NCBI GenBank assembly: GCA_963921425.1 | Contig: OY992837.1 | Coordinates: 21,034,630 to 21,098,629, forward strand | Reading direction: 5' to 3' | DNA from: Dryas octopetala | Taxonomy: Eukaryota; Streptophyta; Magnoliopsida; Rosales; Rosaceae | DNA: 64,000 bases | Shown here: in pieces, positions 1 through 12,578 of the stretch | Layout of the letters: each line of letters opens with the position of its first letter | Numbering within the stretch: position 1 is the stretch's first letter | Program-made: the position numbers and the translations under genes | Notes under the pieces: generated by a model | Databases searched by the model: none | What the model saw: the letters and a program-made list of their open reading frames with translations, nothing else | What the model was told of the DNA's origin: nothing

Positions 1-48
1 GAAATGCATGATTCCCCAAATGTATAAACTAGTGCATGGCGTCTACCC
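1..48 (-). repeat. Fragment of the 3' LTR of the Athila-type element
   Basis: These 48 bases are identical to 3927-3974 inside the complete LTR. Position 49 onward is coding sequence of the RT region, so this is a deletion junction between pol and the 3' LTR, not the natural LTR start. Confidence 0.85.
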
Positions 49-1932
49 ATTTAGAAAGCAATAATGGCTATGACCTGCAAGACGTTCCAACATCTGATCA
101 ATAAAAGGTAATGGGAAATGGTCTTTCCGAGTACCTGAGTTAAGTTTCCTGTAGTCTATGCAGACACGCCACCTTGTCTGTACTCGAGTTGGCACCAGCT
201 CATTTGCATCATTTCTGACCACTGTAACACCAGACTTCTTAGGAACCACCTGCACCAGACTCACCCATTTGCTATCTGATATGGGATAAATAATACCCAC
301 ATCTAGCAACTTCAGCACCTCCTTCAGCACAACTTCCTTCATCACTGGGTTGAGTCTACGCTGAGCCTCTCTAGTCGGCTTAGCTCCATCCTCCAACAAT
401 ATTCTGTGCATACACCTCGAGGGACTGATTGCCTTGATATCTGCAATACTCCACCCAATTGCTGTTTTGTGCTCTCTCAGCACTCTCAACAATTTCTCTT
501 CTTCCTCTGCATTGAGGTTGGAAGCAATGATCACCGGTAATGTGCTTCCCTCACCCAAATAAGCATACTTCAGATGCTCAGGCAAATCCTTCAACTCTAG
601 CTTAGGTGCCTGCAACACAGAGGGTACAAGTTTTGTATCAGAAACAGGTAAAGGCTCAAAAGCAGAAATATACATACCTGAACAGCGGGGTACGGCCTCT
701 AAGTGAGCCAAAATGTTCTCAACCTGCTCATCCTCATGCACAGCCATAGGGCTATGAATCAAAGCCCTATCCAACGGATCACTGCTACAAGTCACATTAA
801 ACACCTGTTGACAAACCAAATCCATAACATCCACCCTAAAGCACTCATGCTCATCACTGGGTAGTTTGAGTGCCTCAAACACTCTGAACTCAATGGTCTG
901 TCCCTGCACATTCATAGTTAGTGTACCCTGTTGCACATCAATTTTTGTACCTGCAGTGGCCATAAAGGGACGACCAAGTATCAAGGGTAATTGTGCCTCA
1001 TACATAGGTACGGCCTCCATCTCCAAAACTAGGAAATCAGCCGGCAATATCAATCCATCTACTCTCACAAGTACATCTTCCAAAATTCCTCTGGGGTACT
1101 TAACTGATCTATCAGCTAACTGGATACTCACAGAGGTCGCCTTCAGCTCACCTAAATTCAGAGTCTCATACACAGAAAATGGCATTAAATTCACAGAAGC
1201 ACCTAAATCAAGGAGAGCTTTCTCAAATCTACAGTCCCCAATGATACAAGGGATAGTGAAGCTGCCTGGGTCCTTGAGCTTGGGGGGTAGCTTCCTCTGA
1301 AGCACTGCTGAAACCTCCTCCGAGACCTTCACTGTCTCGAACTCTTTGAACTTTCTCTTGTTTGTGCACAAGTCCTTGAGGAACTTTGCATACCTTGGCA
1401 CTTTCTTAATCGCATCTAGAAGGGGAATATTGATCTCCACCTTCCTGAATATCTCCATAACACCCTTCAGAGGGTCCTCTTTTTTAGCCTTCTGCAACCT
1501 GCTAGGAAAAGGAGCATGTATAGAAATCAACTTAGAAAGGTCAGATTGTACCTGAGGTAAGGGAAAACCCTTGGGAACTACCACATGGTTGCCTGAAGAT
1601 GGCACAGAAGAGTCTAAGGTACCCTTAACATGTTCGGCTATGATCTCAGGTGCATCTTCTGACTCGACACCTTCCTCCACAACTTCTTTCTCCTCTTTCC
1701 CAACTATCTTACCCCCTCTGAGAGTAATTGCATTCACCTGCTCATTGTTCTTGGGGTTAATGATCACTTGCCCTGGAAGTCTCCCTGGCTCTCTTTGATT
1801 CAGTGCGGTAGCTAACTGGCCCATTTGTTGCTCAAGATTCGCAATGGCCCTATCAGTCTTCTGCATATGTGTCTCTGACTTCTGAATGAAAGACTGTGTG
1901 CTCTGAGCCATGGATGCAATCAAATCTTCCAA
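43..1932 (-). pseudogene. Ty3/gypsy protease and truncated reverse transcriptase
   Basis: An open frame of about 629 codons in the same frame as the upstream gag. It opens with a coiled-coil-like gag tail. Next comes a retropepsin-like protease with the motif LLDLGASVNLMP and the later LPLILGRPF strand, then an N-terminal RT segment with WRVCIDYRKLN and HFPLPFIDQMLERLAG. The frame stops where the RT aromatic-Asp region should begin, because the DNA joins LTR sequence at position 48. The YxDD box, RNase H and integrase are therefore missing and no functional Pol can be made. The apparent methionine start is just after the in-frame stop at 1966-1968; gag and pol were probably one reading frame originally. 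Confidence 0.85.
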
Positions 1933-1965
1933 GGACTTCTTCTGAGGCTGTTGTTGTTGATAGCC

Positions 1966-3162
1966 CTAATGTGCCTGATGTTGTGGAAATGAACCTTGAG
2001 GCTGCTGATGATTCTGGTTATTACTCCACCTGAAATTGGGATGATTCCGCCACCCTGGGTTGTAAGTAGGAGAGAATGGATCATTCCTGGGCCTCTGATT
2101 ATATGAGTTCCGCATGGTGGCCTGTTCTTGCACAAACTCAGGGAAATCGGCACCATGAGGGCAAGAAATCGTTTCATGTCCAGGTGTAGCACAAATGGCG
2201 CAAACCTCCAATGATGGAGCTTTCTGATTTAGGGCAAGTATGACATCCATCTTGCGTTCCAGCCGAGCGATCTGCGCATTAGATGCAAGATTATTAGAAG
2301 TATTGACCTCATTAACACCAGCGCACTTACCTCGAGTATCTGAATGCATTGTTTCTCTTGCCATCTCTTCATAGAGGTCAGAGGCTTCCTGGGCTGTCTT
2401 ATTCCTGATAGAACCACCTGAAAAATTAATCACAGCATTCCTACTCGCAAGGGTTAGTCCTTTATAAAATATGCGCATCAATAAGTTCAAAGGAAGTCCA
2501 TGATGTGGACATTGAAGTAGCAATGTATTAAAACGCTCCCAAGCCTCTGAGAATGACTCATCTTGTTGAGAAAACTGCATAATCATATCTCGCAGCATAT
2601 CCTTCTTTTGAGATGAAAAGAACTTTTCTAGGAACTTCTTCTCAATTTCATCCCAAGTCCTCAGTGATCCAGGTTTCAAAGAATTCAGCCAAAACTTAGC
2701 TTTATCCTTCAGAGTGTAAGGAAACACCCTCATCTTGAGTTGATTCTCATTCACACTTGTCAAGGGCAAAAAGCTCACAGCATTAAATATATCTTTAAGG
2801 TGAGTTAGCGGATCTTCACTAGGTAAACCATGAAAAGAGGGTAGCATATTAAAGTGAGAAGATTTGAGCTCATAATTTCTTGCAGCAGGTGGCAAAGCAA
2901 TGCTCGAAGGGGAAGCAGGGATGGTCGGGATGTCTAGATCCCCCATGTGTTCCACGTTGTCTTCCTCGGCCATAACTTTTTCAAATTGGTGAGAGCTTGA
3001 TGAAGATGTAGGAGACGGCGTAGGGGATGGCAAAGGTAGACGTGTTGCTGCTCGAACTAACTCCGCCTTACTCTTTTCAGAAAACAACCTGATTTGGGCT
3101 AATCTCTCATCCAAATGAGTGTCCTCAATTGACTTGTTAGGATCTGGCTGGGACATGCACAA
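1966..3162 (-). CDS. Gag of Athila-type Ty3/gypsy element
   Basis: 398 codons. It contains a retrotransposon Gag (capsid-like) region including LKMRVFPYTLKDKAKFWLNS and the following EKFF and AWERF segments. A zinc knuckle follows near the C-terminus, CAICATPGHETISC, fitting C-x2-C-x4-H-x4-C. The frame ends at a TAG at 1966-1968, and the same frame then continues into the protease region. The stop may be a mutation of a fused gag-pol, or a real gag terminator; I cannot tell which. The start at 3162 lies about 300 bp inside the primer binding site, a normal leader length. Confidence 0.85.
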   Translation of the reverse strand: MCMSQPDPNKSIEDTHLDERLAQIRLFSEKSKAELVRAATRLPLPSPTPSPTSSSSSHQFEKVMAEEDNVEHMGDLDIPTIPASPSSIALPPAARNYELKSSHFNMLPSFHGLPSEDPLTHLKDIFNAVSFLPLTSVNENQLKMRVFPYTLKDKAKFWLNSLKPGSLRTWDEIEKKFLEKFFSSQKKDMLRDMIMQFSQQDESFSEAWERFNTLLLQCPHHGLPLNLLMRIFYKGLTLASRNAVINFSGGSIRNKTAQEASDLYEEMARETMHSDTRGKCAGVNEVNTSNNLASNAQIARLERKMDVILALNQKAPSLEVCAICATPGHETISCPHGADFPEFVQEQATMRNSYNQRPRNDPFSPTYNPGWRNHPNFRWSNNQNHQQPQGSFPQHQAH

Positions 3163-3459
3163 GTACCTACAAAATAAGAGACAAACACATTAGAACCACA
3201 ATTGAACAACAAGAGAAAAGTAATTTTCGGACTCTTTTTTTTTTTTTTGAAATAAATAAACTATGTAATTAAATAAATACGAAAATCAGAAAACTAAAAC
3301 AAGTTAAAAACGAAAAACTAAACACAATCCTACAACTATGACTCACGGCACACGAACAAGGACAAAGGGAAAACAAATTAAGAAAAAGAAAACAGCAAAT
3401 AATCACTAAATAAAAACACTAAAAGAACGCACTAAGATTGTCACAAAGATCAAATCTAG

Positions 3460-3477
3460 TCCCCGGCAACGGCGCCA
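3460..3477 (-). other. Primer binding site, tRNA-Asp type
   Basis: On the plus strand this reads TCCCCGGCAACGGCGCCA, the 3' end of a plant tRNA-Asp including CCA. The minus strand is therefore complementary to that tRNA, as expected just inside the 5' LTR of Athila and related elements. It lies 5 bp from the LTR edge. Confidence 0.85.
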
Positions 3478-3482
3478 AAAAC

Positions 3483-5132
3483 TGTTCGTTTTAAATTTTA
3501 ATACTCGCAGTGCACGAATCTATATATAATATAGATGGCAAGAAAGGTCAATCCCACGAGGACTATTGTTGATCTTTAAATGATAATCCCAGTGCTAAAA
3601 AGAAACAAGAAAACAAGACACGAGTGGCTGCCCAAGTTGTCAAGCCTAGGGCAGCTGCTCACTTGAAATAAACCGCACGCACACACACACGAATGGGAGG
3701 GAGTTTGTATGACTTGAAAACAGCAAATTAATCCTAAACAAAAACTAAGATGCGTGACTAGCAAAGAGTATGAAACAGCAAGTTATCTTGTGAAAATAGA
3801 TTGATAGATGATACTAGGACTCTAGGACTTTACCACTAGACCTCATATCCAATGTCATGGTGCAATTTCTGAAACCTTTAATTCCTATTGATGAATGCAT
3901 TCGCATATTCACCTATGGCATAGCATGAAATGCATGATTCCCCAAATGTATAAACTAGTGCATGGCGTCTACCCTAGTTCTTGTACTCTATATGTGACCT
4001 ATGCATGGCATCTACATAGGAATGCACAAACAGAATTCATTAAGCTTATATGAGAAAATAAATGCAATTAAATCCCTAGTGCATGGCGTCTACCCTAGGT
4101 GATCTAAAATTGATTTCACACAATCAGATTTTAGCCAATTGCTAAGCCCTATATTGTTTATCACTCACATTAGGGATTGATTGGTTGTCCTCACCCTAAA
4201 TTGATTAAATTCTAGATGCAGTAACCCTAGGTGATCAATCAAGGATTAGAAACAACTAGAGAACAATGATAACAATGAAATCAAAATCATCAATCCATGG
4301 AATTAAATAAATAAGCAGCAATTACATAACTAAACCATTGAATATTCGGCCTAGGGCTGAATCCTAGGCCTTAGAAAACGTGATTAGTTCATGCTAGAAA
4401 ACAAGAACAGCCACGAAATCATGTTTTTCATCTAACAATTACAAGAAAAGAAAAGAAGAAGAGAAAACACCCCAAAGAGAGCTCACGCCTCCAGCAGCCC
4501 CTCTCTTTCTATTTTCTGATTTTTTTCCCAAGTCTGTCCCTCCAAAATGAGAGAAAGAGATGAATTTATAAGGGTGTGCGGCAGCTAGGGTTTCAAGGTT
4601 AGGAAAATGCGGCTGCTAGGGTTTTGGGAAAGAAGGATGTGCGGCAGCTAGGGTTTGGGCTTAAGTTGTGTGCGCAAGGCCCTAGGGCTTCCCTCTCTTG
4701 CGCAAGGTGTAGCTGGTCCTTATGGGCTTCCATGTAGCTGATCTCCTCCCCTTAATGAGCCTCCAATAAATCAGGAATTAAAATGAAATAACTAGGGTAA
4801 TATCAAATCTGATTTTTTAGAGCCCAATTAGGAAAGGAGAGCCTTGCAAGGTGCGGCCAGCCTTTCTCTCTTAGCACACACGCCACTTCCTATGTGGTTT
4901 GGGCTGGGCTTCCATTTCGTCATGCTCTTGGACCCTCTCTTGATCTTGGGCTTCCCTTTAAACAACAACTATTCATTTAAGCTCAAAATGGGCTGATTTG
5001 CATCCATTTAATTCCTATGGGCTTTTCACCTACAAAAGAGAAAAACACAAATAAATAACATAAAATATAAGGACTAAGTACTAAATACATGAAGATAGAC
5101 GGCCTAAAATGCAAACATTTAAGGACCCAACA
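3483..5132 (-). repeat. 5' LTR of the Athila-type element (1650 bp)
   Basis: In element orientation it begins TGTTGGGTCC and ends GAACA, giving the usual TG...CA ends. A TATAAAT box on the minus strand at 4564-4570 is the likely promoter. The outer edge is confirmed by the uninterrupted flank in copy B at 38163. Confidence 0.85.
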
Positions 5133-5178
5133 CCCATCATACAAGGAAAAACAAAATCAACCCGCAACAGGCCCTACC

Positions 5179-6474
5179 CAAGGTGTTAAATTTCGATTTT
5201 TAGGGGTATGGAAATTTTAACACTATATTAAAAATATTTCAAAAAATTTCGCCGAAATTTTTTACTGGAGCAGGGAGGCTGCGACCAGTGGGAGAGGTGG
5301 GAGAAAAAGGAGAGCCGGCCTTGTTGCCTGTCGTCGCCGGGGAGAGAGAAGAAAGGAGGAAGAGATCGGCCCGGGGAGAGGAGATCGGCGCGCGGAGAGA
5401 AGAGAGGGAGATCGGGGAGGGAGAGGGAGGAGAGAGAAGAGATCAGATGAGTTACTGACTGAGGGAGAGAGAAAGAGAAGGTGACTGAAATAATGGAGAT
5501 TGAGAGGGAAGATGGCCACTGCCCACTGGAGACTTGCAGACTTGCGGGGAGAAAAGGAAGGAAATGGGAAAAGGAAGAAAAGAAAGAAAAAATAAAGGAA
5601 AAAAAGAAAAGAAAAGAGTGGAGAGTCTGGGGAGTGGAGAGTACTTGCGACTGGGTTAAGTGGAGTATTGGACTTGGAGGATAATTTGTTTTATTTTTTG
5701 TGTTCTGGGTCTTCTGGCTTCGTCATGTACTGATGTACATAACTAATTTTATTAGTATACAATTTTTTTAATATCATTTGGTGCCATACTGGAGACTTAC
5801 GGGGGAGAAAAGAAAGGAAATGGGAAAAGGAAGGAAGGGAAGAAAAAAGAAAGGAAAAGATAAAAGAAAAGAAAAAAAAAATAAGGAAAAAAAAAAAAGA
5901 AAATAAAAGAAAAAGAGAGAAAAAAATGAAAAGAAAAAAAAAATTTAGGATTGATTGGGGTTTGGGGCCTTGGGCAATTGGAAAGAAAAAAAAATATTTG
6001 GAGTTTCGTTTGGCCGTTTTGAAGTTTCGTTTAGTTGTTTTTAAACACAGTATATTTTTATATAAAAAAATAATTAAAAATATCCTAAACGGCCTAAACT
6101 CTAATATCTTATATCATATTCTAAACAATATAGAGTATAGATTGTAAAATATATAGGTTTAGTGTATAGATTATAGAGTATAAATAATATACTAATTTCA
6201 TTTATTCATTATACTAATTTTATTTAACAGTATTTACCTTCAGCGCGCATTATATTCATCTTATATCACATGAAACTTACTATATAATTTGGTTTCTTCA
6301 ATATTTTTTATCAATGTAGTAGATAATATGTTAAATAAACATATGATATAGTTTCATTCAAAATTTTCGTAGTTTGATAGCAATTTCCTTCGTTTCCGTC
6401 TAATTTATGTCGAAATTTAAAAATTTTCGAAATTTCCGTCGAAATTTTCTCAAAATCCGAAATTTTATTCCTTG
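5179..6474. mobile_element. Non-autonomous hAT-like element (copy A), 1.3 kb
   Basis: Ends are imperfect inverted repeats beginning CAAGG followed by a TTAAATTTCG-like run. The flanking 8-mers GCCCTACC and CCCCTACC match at 7 of 8 positions, the hAT target-duplication length. No transposase is present. The interior holds a strongly GA-rich block (about 5320-5650 and 5790-5940), whose short open frames are low-complexity, then AT-rich sequence. The same element with the same flanks is present in copy B, so it predates the duplication. Confidence 0.6.
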
Positions 6475-9400
6475 CCCCTACCCCTAACATCAGGCCCACC
6501 CTCAGTCGCCCTCGCTGGAGGTTGCCACTGGCGGTCCAACATGCGGCCTCTACTCGATCCCTTCTCTCCCCCTCACTCTCTCCTCTCTCCTCTCTGCTCT
6601 CTCCTCTCTCCTTCCCTCTCTTTTTCACTCTCTCTTTCCTCCACCGGCCTCTAGATCAGTGGACGACGACCTCTGATTTGGAGCTATGTTTGTTATTTTT
6701 CGTCCTTTGGTCCTTTATGGATTTTGATGTGGGGCGAGCCATCCGGTCAAGACACTTTTAGCCCAATCGAAATTGAATGTAAAAATAAAGTACTTGCGTC
6801 TAAATTCTAATTTTTAATCAAACGAAGTGCGATCGATCTAATTTTTAATCAACTTTGGAAACAAATTTTGGTAACAAACGATCAAAAAAGATGAATCAAA
6901 TGCGAGGGAAATTATAGGGCATAAATTAAACAAAATTGAAGAACAAAAACATAAAGTGCGGAGAATTAAAAGAAAACTTGAATTAAAATGGAAGAAACTA
7001 ATTGAACATGAAAATTAAATTGATTTCTAAGGCCTCTTGTAAGGCTTAGCATAACAACAAAGGAAAGAAATGAAATGAACTAAGACAATAGAATAATAAA
7101 ATAGAGAGACATGGTGGTGTGATGTTGAATGTGCCTTTTGTCATTGATCGCTTGTATTTATAGGGTGTATCGACGACCCAATATGGCTAGACCATTAATT
7201 GGCCAAAAATCATGATTTCATAATTATGGTGATTGACCGAGATTGCGATCACTCCATACTTATACTCAATCTGGGTCACTAATTGATCAGTGATTGGAGA
7301 GCTGACTTTTCCATAATTCTACATGGAATTCAATACATAATTAATTATTTCCTTATGCGACTTAAATTCATGTTTCAAATTTGAATTATGGTCAAATTTT
7401 GAGCAAAATTTGGGCTTAGATTAGAACGACATCCGACTAACTAGTCTGATTACCCCCTCATGAGGTTTAGGGAATCGAAACCCAAGGTCAGCACCACGTG
7501 ACCCTATACTCTCAGGTCGCACATGATATTACATAGAAAAATCACACAAATATGCCATACAAAAACTATGCACTTTTATGTGAAAAACACTTTTATATAT
7601 ATAGTATTACGAAAAGAGGTAGGAAATCCACTAAACATGATGTGGTACTTCCCCCTACATGTTTTACCAAAGTGTGTTCCTTGCTTGATGTCATTCCTCT
7701 GTCTCAGTCCCACTTATACCTGCTGGGAAACTAAAGATCCAAATTTGACGGCAACTGGCTTTAGGAATGATTTAAAATAACCATTAACCTTACCAGTGAA
7801 GGTGTGGTCAAATTCAGAGGTCTTAACAACTAGTGGGACACACCGAAAATTTTTCGTGTTCTATTTTCAAAGGTGGGTTTAGAGCCAATAGAAAAATAAT
7901 ATTCTTCGTTGCTAGTTCATAATATTTTTCGAAGTTTGGTTGTATTTTAATTTCCAAAACAACCAAACATCATGTCTTACTGGAATGGAACCCAATACCC
8001 ATTCATGACAATGGATTCCGGCAAAACAAACATGTTATCTAACTCTAAATATTTTCAACCAGTTCATATTATTTAAAAACTTGATAGCCAAATATAGAAC
8101 TTAAAAAGATTGAAAATAGGAAGAAAATTAGAACAGACTTAATATGTAATCAAGCTCAAGAAGGTTAGGGAACATCTAGTAAATTTCCTAACAAAAAACA
8201 AAAAAAGGTTTCGTAAATTGAAATCTTGAGCTTAGCTCACCTCGTTACTTTATGGGAATTACTTGGTTCCTGAGATTTGAGGACTTGCTTGTACTAAGGA
8301 TTTGATGTGGACCATTAATCCTTTGACAGCTGTTTGTTTAAAAAAAGCACCAAAGACCCAAACCCCGCTAGAGGAGTAACGGCGTTTATGCCTCAAAACG
8401 TGAAAGCGATCCCAAACAAACAAATAGAGGAGATGAAAAACTGCTGCGCCCTTTCATCTTCCGTATACTGCACGACAAACTCCAACTCCAACCAATGGTT
8501 TCACTTAGAGGCTCTGACAACAGGCGACAGTGTGCCGACGATCGGCAATGGGTAATTTTGCCAAAACCATGTCTTCGCTGCTCTTCTCTTTTTTTGCTTT
8601 TTTCTTTTTTTTCGTAGAACACTTCAAGTTATTTGAAATAAATTTGATACTTTACAAGCAATGCAATCCTGGTTAGGGTTATGTGTTTTTTGTGTAAATT
8701 TTTTTCCTTTTTAGAACTGTGAAGCTCAGATTTTGGTGTAATGGGAGATTTTGTTTTTTATATGATGGGTTTAGTGTAGGTCAAGCTAATTGATGGCTGC
8801 AAAAGTGCTTTGAACCTCTCTCTTTCATATGCTAGTTCTAGATGAAGGTGGTTTAATTGGAATCTCATTTTTTCGCAACTTCTAATGCGCCTGGCATGGA
8901 ATGGAATGGGAATAAGAGTTTGTGGTTTTACTATTCAAAGCTTGTATTGCTTTTTTTTTTCTTTTTTGTAAAAGCTTGTATTGATTCAATGAAATGGTTG
9001 GCAAAAATAATTGTTTTGTTTTTTTTAATAAAGCTCACACACTATTTGAAATGGATGTGAATCCATTCAATGAGTTATATCATTTCCCTTCACTTTTCCT
9101 TATGCATTTTTAAGCTCACAAACTATTTTTGAGTTTACACTCTCTTGTATTTGAAGCTCATCATCAATGATTTTGTGGATTTCAACGATTAACATTGGTT
9201 TCTGGTTTGTCGGTGAATCTTTCGAACCGTTTTATCACTGACTATATCTATTAAGTATTTTACTTATTATTTTCAAACCTAGCCAGGGTCTCCCGACTAA
9301 AGCTATGATCGTATGTGATGCTCACCCCTTATGTTACTCTTGCAGATCACCCTCTAGTTGACGACCTTGACTAATCTGTTGGGCGAGGCACTCGTACATT

Positions 9401-9756
9401 TTGCTGGGCATCATCAACTCTTCTTCATGTTGTTTTGCTGGGTCCTCTACCTATTTATTATTATTTTTGTTTATATTCCAGTTTGTAAATATTCAAAATA
9501 TATTTTTAGTAGTCGGTTGGTATCTCTTTTGTGTTTTGTTTCTTAAACATGACTCTTAATGATGTCATGTTACGTTAGGGTTGTTTTTGTAAAACTTCGT
9601 ACCTTAATGGGTTGGTCTATTTTAAATATATTTTAAAGTGTGGTTCAAAATCAATCTTGTGTGCACTTTACTCTCTGATCCAACCTATTTTCTATCAAAT
9701 AAGGCTTAACTTAGAACTTGAAATAGTGATACTGGCCTGGTAGCGTAGTATCATAT
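6475..9756. other. Unassigned duplicated sequence, no convincing gene (copy A)
   Basis: A CT-rich stretch lies at 6560-6660. The reverse complement of 7150-7165 holds a TATAAATAC box, and the surrounding AT-rich leader-like sequence (6780-7500) suggests an old minus-strand LTR, but no second LTR or primer site is seen. Around 8380-8555 is an exon-like segment ending in a possible GT donor near 8553. Another exon-like piece follows an AG acceptor near 9346. No protein family was recognised in either. Low-complexity T runs are common near 8590 and 8950. Confidence 0.4.
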
Positions 9757-9771
9757 CACTACAAGAAAAAC
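9757..9771 (+). repeat. CACTA left terminal inverted repeat
   Basis: CACTACAAGAAAAAC, the exact inverse of 16652-16666. Preceded by the TAT target duplication. Confidence 0.95.
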
Positions 9772-12578
9772 TATCATAGACATCACTTTTTTAATATCAG
9801 TTTTTACATTAACCGATATCGTATATTTTTAGATATCGGTTAATTTTGTAGACGATGTCTAAAATCATTAACATATCACCATTTTTTTTTTCTGATATCT
9901 TAATTTTTCCCGGTTGATTAAGTTTTTTTAAAAACTGATATGTAAAAGTCATATCTGATATCTATATTTAACCAAAAAAAAACACGGGGGAATTTTTTCC
10001 CCAAACTTTAAAATTTTGGCTAAGTGTTCCAACCCCAGTCCCGATATCCACACACACACATTCCCTTCTATGCAGACATCTCCTTCTCTCTCACTCTCTC
10101 AAACACAAACTGAGACACACACTCGTTCTCTTTCTCTCTCGCGCGTCTCGTTCTCACTCAGACCTTGTCGTCGAAGTCGAAGTTGCCGTCGGCGGTCAAG
10201 TACGAACTATCTCATCCTCCTGGGTTGCGGCGTCAAAAGGTAAGCTCAATCTCATCTCTCCTGGGTTCTCTCTTTATCTCTGTCCTCTTCTCTCTATCTC
10301 TCTGTCCTCTTCTCTCTTGTTGTTGTTTAGGTTTTTCTTCAAATTAGGGATTTTCATAGGTTCGTTTGCTTCTCGAAATTAGGGGTTTTCTTGATTTTCA
10401 ATTTCTCTCTCTTTGGAACAGGATAGTGTCACGTATTTAATTCACTAGGAGGATCTGTTACTGAGAAAGATTTGCTAGGAAACTATCTTGCTATGTTTAC
10501 AAGTTTTGTTCATAGGGATTTGTATTTTGACTTTGTGCTGGGATCTTTCCCTTTGTTTCCTTTCTTGACGTTATATTGTTAACTAAATTCATTGGTTAGT
10601 TGATCGATGATTTTTAATTTCAGTTTGTGTTCGGGCTCAATCACCATAAATTTCCTTCATCCTAGATGAATATTTATAGGTGATTAATTGGTTGTGGGTT
10701 ATTGGTATTTTTGTATGTATTGGTGAATCTGAAATTGGGTTTTCAATATATGGGGTGGCAGTATGGAGGCCAAACAGGCAACATTGTAGTTTGGATAGGA
10801 GATGAACTGCACAAGATCCCTGTTTTGGATCTTAGTAAAACTAGTAACCTTTCAGATTGGTTTAGATTTTCTGAGATTTTGCAGTGTGGCAGGTTTCTTG
10901 TTGTTGTCTGTATACAAAATTCCTTCACTAATTAAAAGGAAATAATGTTTATTTGGGGGCTGAACTTGTTTTATTTCTTTGCAGGGCCTTTAAATTTTAT
11001 TTGCTTCCGGGGAAATCATTTATACCCAGAGTTTGTTGGTATATGCCTATATGGTAAGGGTGCAACGTACTGTCAGAAAAAGCAAGGAAAACCTTTGATC
11101 TCTGCTTTAAGCAACTTAAGGCTTTTGCAGGTAACTTTTTTCTGCTTTTTTTCCTTTTATGATTGTGCAGCCAATTTTCGTGTAGTAAAGTATATCAAAT
11201 ATACTTGACATGTACTCTGTGGTTGGTTTCAAGAATATGAAGGGCTCACATGTGCTTGAACTATATTGAAGGCAAGAATAAATTGATTTCCTGAAGAGAG
11301 TGCTTGAACTATAATGAAAGCATCTAGGGTGATGTAGTATTTTGCATTATCATGCAATTATGGGACCAAGCATATCCACTGTAAATCTTACTATTATTAA
11401 CTACGAAATTAGTTGCTTAGTTGCTTATAATAAATATGTTTTGTTTTGGTTATTTATTTCAGTTTGTGCTATAATAGATATAAGATTTAATTTATGTAAA
11501 TTTAATAATGAAATATGAGAATTAAAATAAATTCTCGCTGTAGAGGACCTATGAGTATATTCTCTTAGTGCAATACTTAAACTTGTAGCTTTTATTTGTC
11601 TAATTAATTGCTATAAAAATAGTCTGTGGGGATGAATGATGGCCCATAAATGGTACAAGATAGATAGTTGGAGAAAATGAATCTACTGCTTTCAGTATAA
11701 TGAACTGTAGATACTTTAGTCACGAGATAAAGAAAAATGGAAGATTATCTTGTTCGTTGTCATGTTAATTTCTTGAACTAACTTCTATTCTGAAAAGTCT
11801 GTTAAAGCATGCAAGCTTCTACTTAAGATGTAACTCCATTAAACTAAACTGTTATGTTTCAAAATGGCTAGACCTCTAGGAGCACTATGTAAGCAGTACA
11901 GATGGAAAACATAAGAATACAATAAAAGAACATGTGCAACACTCATCCAATGATAAACCCTTAGAATATGTAATTAAATGTTTTAACCTCGTAATCATCC
12001 AATATTTTGGATCTGGATTTTATTCTTCCTCATTGCTTATAGGGTGCCTTTAGTCCATCCACGTATAATTTTCCAATCTTTACCATCTCACTAAGCATTT
12101 AATTAACCATACCATTGCTATCTATTCCCATGCATTTCTGCCTTGGTAGGAAACATCATGTTGGTGGAGTTTATTCATTTATTTTCTCATGTAATTAGCT
12201 AGACTGCACAAATTCTGTCAAAGAACAAAAGAAGAAAAAAAAAAAAAAAAAAAAGAGCTAGGCTACATAGATGATTTAACAAATTCTGCCCAGCCCCATA
12301 CCCTTTTATTTTTACATATGTTTGCATTATGCAATTTCTGAAACATCTTATTTTTGCATTATATATATGCTTAAAAATTGGTGAAAATTGTGTTGTATGT
12401 TTGCTATTTTGCATGTTTTTGTGTTGGGAATGCTGAAATAAATGTGGATTGTGACTTTGCTAGATTGTTGTTTTGGGAAATAGGTGTCTTAATAGCTATA
12501 TATTTTGCATCTTTAATTGGTATTTGGTAGTAAATTAACTTAGTTTATCTTCATGTGAAGTTGATATCGGTAAGTTCA
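9772..12578 (+). other. CACTA 5' region: leader and exon-like pieces, no assigned protein
   Basis: After subterminal ATATCGGT motifs comes a CT-rich, 5'-UTR-like block (about 10040-10245) ending in AAAAG and a GTAAGCTC donor. Other exon-like islands bounded by plausible splice sites occur near 10740-10930 and 10985-11130. None resembles a known transposase domain. They could be 5' exons of the element's own gene or captured host sequence. A poly(A) tract lies at about 12235-12254. Confidence 0.35.

Larger units (their letters stand above)
1..5132 (-). mobile_element. Athila-type Ty3/gypsy retrotransposon, internally deleted, runs off left edge
   Basis: Read on the minus strand this runs: 5' LTR (5132 to 3483), tRNA-Asp-type primer site (3477-3460), a leader of about 300 bp with no gene, gag (3162-1966), then protease and the start of RT (1932-49). 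At position 48 it jumps into LTR sequence. RT core, RNase H and integrase are absent. Gag and protease-RT share one frame and are separated by a single stop. The right edge is exact: copy B at 38163 lacks the element and has the flank beginning CCCAT directly, so the predicted 5-bp target duplication is CCCAT. The left LTR end is outside the window. The Athila assignment is inferred from gag and protease style and the primer site. Confidence 0.88.

Noticed and set aside
866-1300. 144-codon plus-strand open frame
   Set aside because: Mirror of the Athila protease frame on the other strand; no domain of its own.
3460-3477. Possible tRNA-Asp gene
   Set aside because: Only the 18-base 3' end is present; it is the primer site of the retroelement.
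5262-5519. 85-codon minus-strand open frame in the GA-rich block (and its copy near 38258)
   Set aside because: Low-complexity Ser/Leu/Pro translation of a purine tract; it changes length between copies.
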